Below, in pieces: positions 55,278 through 64,000 of a DNA stretch of 64,000 nucleotides. A program made the translations under genes and the position numbers. Positions within the stretch are counted from its first letter, which is position 1. Every line of letters begins with the position of its first letter. The DNA lies in NCBI RefSeq assembly GCF_017591435.1, contig NC_059300.1, positions 12,723,128 to 12,787,127 on the forward strand, read 5' to 3'. Origin of the DNA: Portunus trituberculatus. Lineage: Eukaryota > Arthropoda > Malacostraca > Decapoda > Portunidae. The notes under the pieces are model-generated. The model was not told the DNA's origin, ran no database searches, and saw nothing but the letters and a program-made list of their open reading frames with translations.

Positions 55278-55348
55278 AGTTTTCAGATAGGGGATACCCA
55301 AAATATCCCCTTTAACTCATAAATCCCCAATATATGTTGTAAATCTAG
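55278..55348 (+). mobile_element. SINE-2 3' fragment
   Basis: GATAGGGGATACCC, then ATATCCCCTTTAACTCATAA, matches the 3' half of the SINE-2 copy at 24.4 kb read on its own strand. The tRNA-like head is absent, as in a 5'-truncated copy. Confidence 0.75.
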
Positions 55349-55606
55349 TATCAATAAAAAAAAGGACGTCAAAGTAAGAAGGGATTTGACCACATTTGTG
55401 TAACACGCTCACCTTGCGGGGCTCGGAAGGAAGGCAAGTGGAGCGTAAAAGTGGAAGGGATTATTAGATCATCCCCTTCCTCGAGTGGTTGAGTGCCGCC
55501 CGCCAACGGTGCACTAGACTCCAGCCCAGGTGTGAGTGGTCGCAGGCGCGCTGGCTGTACTGAGGAAAGAAGGAAATAGGAAAAAGAAAGACTTCATTCA
55601 TAAATA

Positions 55607-55611
<5 letters not shown>

Positions 55612-55684
<73 letters not shown>
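55612..55684. repeat. (CT)n microsatellite
   Basis: About 36 CT units. Confidence 0.98.
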
Positions 55685-55688
<4 letters not shown>

Positions 55689-55770
55689 TTTTTTCTTTCC
55701 TGGTCTGATGTTCTTGAGTGTTTAGTTAATCTGTAACAGGTAGAGAACGTGGAGTGGATGTTGAAATGCT

Positions 55771-55890
<120 letters not shown>

Positions 55891-55936
55891 CTGGGCTCTT
55901 TTCTCGTTTGCAAAAGAAAACAATAAAAAGCATCGA

Positions 55937-55939
<3 letters not shown>

Positions 55940-55976
<37 letters not shown>
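55940..55976. repeat. (CT)n tract ending in an acceptor-like GCAG
   Basis: About 16 CT units then TGCAG, resembling a 3' splice site. No exon is recognisable after it. Confidence 0.95.
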
Positions 55977-55989
55977 GTGTATTTGCATT

Positions 55990-56485
55990 GCACAGCTGTG
56001 GTTTGGGCTCAGATTTTAGCGAGAGGAGTGGCGGGCGGTAGGAAGAGGTAACTTTTGAGAGGCGGAGGAGGGCGGGCGGCTTTTGAAAAAGTTTTGTTGC
56101 GTGTAGCGTTTCTGTCCTTGGTGGAAGAGGAAGTCTGTTGCAATCCTCAGGTGCGCATTCAACTCTGAAGACTCCGTGTGCTACTTGTATTTGCCTCCGC
56201 ATTGTTGCCGAGATGAGAATGAACCCTATTTTCTTTCTTTTTTCAACTTTTCAATTCCCGCAGTCTAGCAAGAAGAGAGTATATGCATGCGAATCTAAAT
56301 CATAGAAAAAAGAGTTTTGTTGGATGTTGTTGTATTCAGGTGTATATACATGTTGGTGCAGTGTTCCTCATGCACTGGCGATGATTTGAATTCACTTACA
56401 CACGCTTGCTGCCTTCTCTAGTACTGAATACAGGCTCTTCCTCTGCCTTTAGCCCTTCACTGTTAGCTCCGTAAGTGGCAAACTG
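55990..56485. other. Unique sequence, no gene seen
   Basis: GC-richer to about 56200, then AT-rich. Confidence 0.5.
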
Positions 56486-56731
56486 TCTAACCTATCCTAA
56501 CCAAACCTAACTTAATCTAATCTAGCCTAACCTAACCTAACCTAACCTAACATTACCTAACCTAACCTAAACCTAACCTAACCTAACCTAACCTAACCTA
56601 ACCAAACCTAACCTAATCTAACCTAGCCTAACCTAACCCAACCTAACCTAACCTAACATTACCTAGCCAAACCTAACCTAACCTAACCTAACCTAACCTA
56701 ACCTAACTTAACTTAACCCAACCTAACCTAA
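56486..56731 (-). repeat. Interstitial (CCTAA)n telomere-like array
   Basis: About 246 bp, or roughly 49 CCTAA-type pentamers on the plus strand (TTAGG on the minus strand). Variants include CCAAA, ATCTAA, TTAACT and CATTA, and only short stretches are pure. It ends abruptly in ordinary DNA on both sides. Confidence 0.95.
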
Positions 56732-57064
56732 TATTCCACACGACTCGCATATATCCTGAGCTCTCTCTACTTAAATACGTTATGTAGTCCTTTCATTCCC
56801 AACTGAGAGCTATTTCCCACGCACCACCATTAAGTGTAGCCTTTCCTATAACTCCATTCAGGACGGTTCTCCATATCTCCATTAATATTAGACACACACA
56901 CATTCCACACATCGGAGTTAAGCACAGCCTCTCTGTCTCCATGTACTAATTAAGCATACCAATACCAGATCAACGACAGGTCTTTTACATCTCGTTTTGC
57001 ATTCAGTCCCGTTCAGTCTTCATTATCTCATTAAAGAGCGGCCATACCTTTATGCAGCTCTTTA
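56732..57064. other. Unique sequence, no gene seen
   Basis: Mixed AT-rich DNA between the telomere-like array and the next MITE. Confidence 0.5.
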
Positions 57065-57271
57065 TTCAACGTACTATGCCGCGTTTTCAGTATCATTCTG
57101 GTTACTATTTGGCGATTTCATAGACCTTCAAAAACTTATGTGGGGATTCAAATAGTAAAGACTCTGGCCATGAATCTTTTGACCTCCATAGATCCCTCCT
57201 AATGCAAATATAATCGTCTAATCCTACCCCAAATTAATGGTAAAATTGCGCCCTAGTATTGAAGGGGTTAA
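57065..57271 (-). mobile_element. MITE family A copy 15
   Basis: Minus-strand copy. It has GTACTATGCCGCGTTTTC at the left and TAGTATTGAAGGGGTTAA at the right, with the interior block GACTCTGGCCATGAATC. Confidence 0.9.
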
Positions 57272-58117
57272 GCACCATATAACTTTCACCCACCTTTGTT
57301 TTCTAATTACCTGACTGTTGTGGCGCTTAACCTCAATCAGTCAATCAATTATCTTCTTATTAAGCACAGTGACTCCTTTGCCAACCGTATTCCCATTGCC
57401 TACAAAAGGGCAATCCATGTATTCCTTTTTATCAACAGACCATTCATTCTTCACTACTCATACTTACTTACACGTACCCTGCCTTACAATATGCTCCCCC
57501 TACACAGCCTCAGTCCCGCACCAGACCCTTTGCGCCTCACATATCACGCCGTCACGCCACACGTCCCGGAAAAACACACGAGCACGTCTCACTACAACAA
57601 AAAATTGACACTGCACGCCAACAGAAAACCCGCCCCACGCTGTCGTAAAAACTCCACATCTCTCTCCAACAAAAGCATCACATTCCGCCCAGAAAAGGAT
57701 AAAAAAAACGCATCCCACGCCAACAAGCCGAAGCGTGCCTCGCCTGCCGCTACACACTGCCCTCTCCCTCACGGCTCTCTCTCTTCTGCCAATATACAGT
57801 GAAACATTATTTTGAGCATTACAAAAAAAAAAGCACCTGCCGCTCACTAATTAGCGGTAATAAGGCTATGGTGAAGTGGCCTGGCGGGGTTTACAGTGCC
57901 TTAGTACGGGGCGGATGGTGCTCTGGACATGCAGGAGTCAAGTCAGATGAGCCTCAAGACAGATTGGTGCGAGTACCAATATGCCTCAGGACGTGTAGTA
58001 TTCGAGACTCTTGGTGCTCAATTACTGTACTTGCTCCACGAAATGTCTCTAAACTTAGACGTCTGGACTACAGGCATCGTGAAGTCAGTATCTGTTTTTC
58101 AGTCACCAATCCATTCA
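57272..58117. other. Unique sequence, no gene seen
   Basis: A 168-codon plus frame (57296-57802) is the longest non-repetitive frame in the window. It is rich in Ser, Thr, Pro, His and Asn, reflects ACC/CAC-rich DNA, and resembles no known family. Confidence 0.5.
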
Positions 58118-58187
58118 GAGAGATAGATAGACATAGGTAGATAAATAGATAGATAGATGGATAGATAAATAGATAGACATAGATAGA

Positions 58188-58242
<55 letters not shown>
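58118..58242. repeat. (GATA)n(GA)n compound microsatellite
   Basis: Impure GATA tetramers with GACA and AATA variants, then about 25 GA units. Confidence 0.97.
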
Positions 58243-58246
<4 letters not shown>

Positions 58247-59270
58247 AACTCGTCCCTTCCATGCTGATCAACATTTGAAATCCTAATACGTCACAGTCTC
58301 AACACTTGCCACTTAAAATGTTTGCCGCCACATCTATTCCTGCAATCATTATAAAACATTATATTAAACATCTTTACTAAATCAAAACCCCGGGAGTTCA
58401 GTGTCTTTGTTTCGGTGTGTTGTTTATTTCGAGGGCTGGAATAAGGAAAGCAAGTTCGTGTGCTTGGCAACAGAGTGGAGATGTCTGTCTGGCTGTCTCT
58501 TATCCTCAGTGGTGACAGTTACAGCTTCCTTTGATGTCGCTTGCATGATAGTGACACAATATTCAGAGTGTAAATAGTCTGCCCGTCATCTATATTGTGT
58601 TGTATTCTTTTCCTCTCCCTGTATTTTGAGACACAGCTTTTCATCTCCGTTCTCATTCACGCCACTTGCCTCTCGTTCCTTGTGATAAATGCGTATGGTA
58701 TAACTTTAGCTGTTCTAATATATTACCACCCTCGCACCCATTCTCTTTCTGAAACTATTCTCTATTCTTTCTCCTTCTCTTTGTTCCCTTGTCTGTTCAG
58801 CGCGTCCCTCCATGTGATGTTCCTGGCTTTGTCCTGCCGGAGAATGACCGATTGTCTGGATGGCGGGCGGGGAGTGCAGGTGCAGGTGTGCCGCCACGAG
58901 TTGCTCATTACTCCGCTCACCTGTGGCTTCGCTCGCAGGACAAAAATCGCGTCTCACTCCGGTCAGACAGAAACAAGGTCACCTGCATAGCGAGACACTC
59001 ATGAAGTGAAGGAATTGTTTATTTATGTGGAAATTATAATGTGTTGTTGCTGTTGTTGTTGTTGCCTCTGCTGCTGTTGGTGTTGTCTTTCAAGTTCGAG
59101 TCCTAGCCTTAGTGTGAGTTTGAGAAGGATATCCACTCGGGGCAACGATTCTCAAATGCCACAACGAATTCCTTAGGTAGGAGGCACCGTCCCGTGGAAA
59201 CCGTGCATTGAAGAAGAAAACAAAAACCATTACATTTATTAAGAACAGAGAGGACAAGAAGTAGAGAAAT
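58243..59270. other. Unique sequence, no gene seen
   Basis: AT- and T-rich to 58800, then a GC-richer stretch to 58990. A short (TTG)n run lies at 59043-59063. Confidence 0.5.
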
Positions 59271-59375
59271 TGCAGGAGGAGGAGGAGGAAGAGGAGGAGG
59301 AGGAGGAGGAGGAGGAGGAGGAGGAGGAGGAGGAAGAAGAAGAAGAAGTGCAGGAAGAGGAAGAGGAGGAGGAGA
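59271..59375. repeat. (GGA)n(GAA)n purine triplet tract
   Basis: About 20 GGA units, several GAA, then impure GGA. The poly-Glu frame here is an artefact. Confidence 0.97.
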
Positions 59376-59619
59376 GAAAAACAAAACAGTATATATATGA
59401 AAATGCCAGTAAAGAAAAGCACAGAGTCAGCGAGGTGTCAGAGGGGAACGGGGCACACATGGCAGTCAGCCCGTCACCTGCTGCTGCAACAGATTTGATG
59501 GCTCATAAATCAGGAATAATTAAAACCTTGATGCAAACTGTTCCACACACGACACATCATTGCCACTTGTGTAACCTGAGTAACGCGCCGAGTTTTTTAT
59601 GTGTGCTTGCTTACTTCTT

Positions 59620-59621
<2 letters not shown>

Positions 59622-59677
<56 letters not shown>
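59622..59677. repeat. (GA)n microsatellite
   Basis: About 28 GA units. Confidence 0.98.
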
Positions 59678-59680
<3 letters not shown>

Positions 59681-60853
59681 GTATTAAAGTTCTGTCGGAA
59701 GCACGTGGCTGCCACCTGGTGCCCGTGAATGAAAGGAGACCCGGCGTCGCGTGCTTACTTGAGGCGGCACACCTGTGGAGGCTCTGGCACTGGGGCGAGG
59801 GTGGAGGGTGGTGGGTGCCGCATTCCACTCATCCCTGCACCCCGGCCCGACACTGCCACGTCCTCACAGCTGCCTCACCTTTCAGCTGGCTCTGCTCTCC
59901 GCCCTGCCTGCTATTGTGCACATTCCTGCCGTCTTGCATAAACACAAGCATTCAGTGCCCGCTGCATTTTCTTGCGTTCTCGTGTTCTCATAGTGAGGCG
60001 CGGCGGGGATCAAGGAAAGGTGATTTCAGTTGTGTTCCTTGTCAGTTCTTCCGGCAGAAGTACTTGTATATGCAGTAAGTTTTGCCTGCTGAAGTCATCG
60101 CTGGAGATAACGAAGTTTATGATCTCGCTCTGGCGGCGGGTCAGGCTCACCAAATAGTTTGTTTGACTATAAATTTTAGCGAGACTTAATCGGAGGGTGA
60201 AAACAAACTCTCGAGGTTTTGTTTGCATCATCGTCTAAAGCGTTGCTGGCGAGTATACAGGAGGAAAGAAACCAATACTTTGCTCCTTTTACTGCCTGCA
60301 CGGCGAGACTTGAGAGGAAGAAGTCGCTCTTTGGCTAAACCGTAAATCTTGCCTTATTGAAGCTGTAATAAGGAATAATGTGTAAAAATCCCCACGGTTG
60401 AAAAGTGACCGTGAAAATCTCCATACAAAAAGGAGACAGGCTAGTGTGTTTGTTGTGCTTCATGTCCGCGCTAACTTTAGACGCGTGGCGGGAGGAAGGG
60501 AGGGGATAGACTGGGTGTAAGTCTGAGAATAGCTCTGCAGGGAGTGGCGGAGGGTGGCGCTTCTCTCCTTCTCCTCCTCAGGGACCACGAAGAATAATAA
60601 AAAGAGAGACTGAGGCAGATAATAAAGTACTGAATGGCGCCTTTATGATGAATGCATGACTTCATTCACTGCCTCTCACTACGTAAATATGGCCACATAA
60701 TATTTTGTTTATAAAGATTGCAATATTTTCTCTGTGAGCGGCGCACTTCCCGTCCACTCTCCACTACTCAGAATTGGTTTAATATGCGCGATCATGAAAC
60801 CTTGCCTATATTTCATACACAGGCTTGAAAAGTACTTGTTGATACACTCATAG
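59678..60853. other. Unique sequence, no gene seen
   Basis: 59690-60000 is GC-richer with CpGs, the rest is mixed. Frames are short and without domains. Confidence 0.5.
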
Positions 60854-60863
60854 TCTCTCTCTC

Positions 60864-60894
<31 letters not shown>
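60854..60894. repeat. (CT)n microsatellite
   Basis: About 20 CT units with one CACT break. Confidence 0.96.
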
Positions 60895-60898
<4 letters not shown>

Positions 60899-61045
60899 CA
60901 CATCCAGGTGGTGATGCTGCTTCTGTCGATGAGCAAAGACGACACGTGCGCTCCGTTGTTTGAGGTGTTGGTGATTTTATTTCAGTCGGGGAGGGGAAAA
61001 CAAATGTCTCCTAGATCGTGCCGTGCGTAAGTCTGGACTCCTATA

Positions 61046-61046
<1 letters not shown>

Positions 61047-61110
<64 letters not shown>
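61047..61110. repeat. (GT)n microsatellite
   Basis: About 32 GT units. Confidence 0.98.
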
Positions 61111-61113
<3 letters not shown>

Positions 61114-61247
61114 AGAAGAGAGGTGTCGGAGCAGTTGCCTTCTCTCGTTCTTTTGTGTTCATTTGCTCATTTATTTTCAAGGATGTAGAGTTCTGAGAGA
61201 GGAAGGAAAAGGAGGAGAGTGTGCAGGATGAAGAGGATATACTGTAC

Positions 61248-61307
<60 letters not shown>
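61248..61307. repeat. (CT)n microsatellite
   Basis: About 29 CT units. Confidence 0.98.
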
Positions 61308-61309
<2 letters not shown>

Positions 61310-61448
61310 TTGTCAATGTGCATTCTCATTATACACTAATGGCAAAACGCAGGGTAAAAATGACAAGCTACTCCTATTTTTACATTCTATTTTTATGCTA
61401 TCATTGTTATTATTACCACCATTATCATTATTACCACTTACATTCCTC

Positions 61449-61450
61449 AT

Positions 61451-61491
<41 letters not shown>

Positions 61492-61506
61492 TACTATTAC
61501 TGTAAG

Positions 61507-61580
<74 letters not shown>
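61449..61580. repeat. (ACT)n microsatellite
   Basis: About 40 ACT units with one break near 61490-61507. Confidence 0.97.
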
Positions 61581-61782
61581 TTATTCCATACAACAGATTA
61601 TGATGGTAATACAATGTTATCATATGTATACTTCTCGTATTAGTATTCAAGAAATGGTAGAAATACAACAGTTTGTGATTACCTTCGTAGAATAAATATA
61701 TAGAAAAACAAAAGAAGAAACTCATAAAAATCATAGCAATTATGCAAATATAATAAACAAACCAACAAGGATTTATCATCAA

Positions 61783-61823
61783 CAAAACAACAACAGCAAC
61801 AAGAACAACAACAACAACAACAA
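61783..61823. repeat. (AAC)n triplet run
   Basis: About 12 AAC/AGC triplets. An (AATC)n run follows at about 61921-61942. Confidence 0.93.
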
Positions 61824-61942
61824 CACGCACGCTGAAATAAGGGAATCAATAAACAAACAAGAACAAACTGATAGACAGACAGACGAACGAACAGACACCA
61901 ACCAACCAATCAATCAGTCAAATCAATCAATCAATCAATCAA

Positions 61943-62350
61943 ATATCTCAATTCCATGTCATTTCTCTGTCCTTCCCTCTTTTGCCGCTCGGAGCAACAG
62001 GAGCACATAAGTCTTGGTTGTCTCGCAGCGCTTCACCGGGACTCGCACGGACGTTACCAATAGCACTACCTCGGGTCGCCTGCAAGTACAACGCGCCGAA
62101 ATAGTCCCGTCCATTCATCAGTGGCCGGGGCGGACTGGCGGGTGAGGGAATTATTGATGACGAGGGAGAGAGGGAGAGAGAGGGAGGAGGCAAGTGCGGG
62201 AGGAGAAGAGATGTGTGGAGAGTGAATGGCGGGGGTTGCTTGGTGTGAAAGACGTGAGGGAAAGGAGACAAATGTTGCTTCTCTTTGTACGTTGTTACTC
62301 TGTCTTCCTACTTGTCTGTCTGTTTGTTTGTCTTTCTGCCTGATGGTCTG
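61943..62350. other. Unique sequence with a GC-rich island
   Basis: 61985-62140 is non-repetitive and CpG-containing. On the minus strand it stays open (107 codons, 61948-62271), with the balanced stretch NGRDYFGALYLQATRGSA. I cannot link it to a family. Confidence 0.4.
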
Positions 62351-62351
62351 T

Positions 62352-62352
62352 C

Positions 62353-62378
<26 letters not shown>
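62352..62378. repeat. (GT)n microsatellite
   Basis: About 13 GT units. Confidence 0.95.
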
Positions 62379-62921
<543 letters not shown>

Positions 62922-62929
62922 AGGTAACA

Positions 62930-63439
62930 ATGTTATATTTACTTCGGTGGAACATTAATATTTTTGCAGCAGCATTAAAGGAAAGAGGAACGTCAGCAAC
63001 AAAAGAGAAAAAAATAAAAAGTAAGAAACTGTTGCCCGTGATGATGGTTTAGTCTTCACAGGAGCTGAATGTGAATCAAGTGAAACACAACTATTTCAAT
63101 AACACAGCTGCCTTCCGGTGGCTCGCTCCTCGCCACCGCCACGCTGCCCACGCTTCGCTTCCCTCTAAGTGCGCTTGCTGATTTGATTGACGTCCACTTA
63201 ATAACTCTCTTGCGTTGAGTTCCTGTGCGTCTACTCTTGGTCGCCTTCCGTGTCTGTCCGTTTGGTGCGTCGTTTGTTGACGGTGGTGCTGTGGTCAGTG
63301 TTTAGAGTGTTTTGGAGCATCACCGTGTTGTGTTCTGTTGTATAGATTTCCGTTACCTGTAACTGTTAGAGGTGGTTATAAGTGCTGGGTTAAGAGTAGA
63401 AATTACAGCAAAGTGCATTAACTTTTACTGTAGATATAA

Positions 63440-63441
<2 letters not shown>
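62930..63441. other. Unique sequence with a CpG-richer stretch
   Basis: 63100-63300 is C/G-rich and contains TTGACGTCCA and a TCAGT initiator-like motif near 63296. Promoter identity is not demonstrated. Confidence 0.4.

Positions 63442-63521
<80 letters not shown>
63442..63521. repeat. (CA)n microsatellite
   Basis: About 40 CA units. Confidence 0.98.
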
Positions 63522-63522
<1 letters not shown>

Positions 63523-63946
63523 AATGCAACAGTGACGCGCAGTTTTGTTAATTCATCATGAAAAGGACGAGTCTTTTTATTTACTTGTTGATTTCCCTCA
63601 CCATTCCATTTGGCAACGCTCAGCTTCAGTGTGCAGTAAAAGCAAGGTCACAATTATAACGCACCTGACGTGATGGATATGCAGTCGTCAAACTTCAGCA
63701 CTGTTACATGTACACATTTCTCTCATTCCCGCGCTGGAGTGGTGCAAGTGACGCCATAACAAACAGGCGCAGGGGGAAATCAATTTTAACCTATCTTTAC
63801 ATCAAGATTGACTAACGTACACCAAAGCCGGTATGCGAGGCTCGGCTGTGTACAGTGTGGAGATCAGATGTCTTATTAACCTTCAGTATATCGGTCGATG
63901 GTCGTTTTTAGCAGCACTTTTTCCCCTTGTGTTTGTAATGCACTAA
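63522..63946. other. Unique sequence, no gene seen
   Basis: Mixed composition. No family recognised. Confidence 0.5.
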
Positions 63947-64000
63947 AGCCCATATTCAGAAACGCTTTGCTCTCTCACCATGACAATTTTCCAAGACCAC
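63947..64000. mobile_element. MITE family B copy 7 (cut by window edge)
   Basis: AGCCCATATTCAGAAACGC, then TTTGCTCTCTCACCATGAC, matches the inverted end shared by family B. Only the first 54 bp are inside the window, so orientation cannot be set. Confidence 0.85.

Noticed and set aside
57296..57802. 168-codon plus frame as a protein gene
   Set aside because: Balanced length but biased Ser/Thr/Pro/His/Asn composition from CAC/ACC-rich DNA, no domain, no splice or promoter context, and no conservation evidence available here.

Overview
This window looks like non-coding nuclear DNA from an arthropod, most likely a decapod crustacean (a crab is my best guess). The evidence is four-fold: an extreme density of long, nearly perfect simple repeats ((CT/GA)n, (CA/GT)n, (ACT)n, (GGA)n, (CTG)n); a degenerate array of the arthropod telomere pentamer TTAGG/CCTAA; two tRNA-derived SINE types; and many short inverted-repeat transposons. 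The species call is inference. No bacterial-type operon, CRISPR array, rRNA gene or intact cellular protein gene is visible. Nearly every long open frame is a read-through of a simple repeat (poly-Ser/Leu, Cys-Val, Thr-His, Arg-Glu and so on).

The interspersed elements fall into clear families. Family A is a MITE of about 210 bp with TTAA-flanked inverted ends resembling a piggyBac-type non-autonomous element. It has 13 loci and about 17 copies, counting a three-unit tandem and two nested pairs. Family B is a MITE of about 220 bp whose ends read GGCCCGTATTCAGAAACGC, with 7 loci, the last cut by the window edge. SINE-1 (11.8-12.1 kb) has a tRNA-Val-like head. SINE-2 (24.4-24.6 kb, minus strand) has a tRNA-like head, and a 3' fragment of it lies at 55.3 kb. 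One broken LINE fragment (52.3-52.9 kb, minus strand) keeps part of an endonuclease domain with the GDFN motif.

Layout: 0-10 kb is mostly simple repeats with the first A and B copies. 10-20 kb holds SINE-1, an A/B pair, and the striking (ACT)(CTG)(AAC)(CTG)(ACT)(AC) block at 18.7-19.3 kb. 20-32 kb holds the A tandem, SINE-2, long GT/CT and CT-CA-GA compound tracts, and a cluster of A copies at 29.9-32.7 kb. 32-42 kb has long CT, GGA, ACT and AT tracts. 41.3-41.7 kb is the longest single dinucleotide tract. 42-57 kb holds the telomere-like arrays, both nested A composites, the LINE remnant, a recursive-splice-like site and a three-block GA duplication. 57-64 kb is sparse unique sequence with microsatellites and the final B copy.

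No genes are seen to work together. The most informative signals are the two A-into-A insertions at the same internal TTAA, which reveal the target site; the near-ideal zero-exon splice site at 53,082/53,083, which would fit a window inside a very long intron; and the long pure CTG tract.
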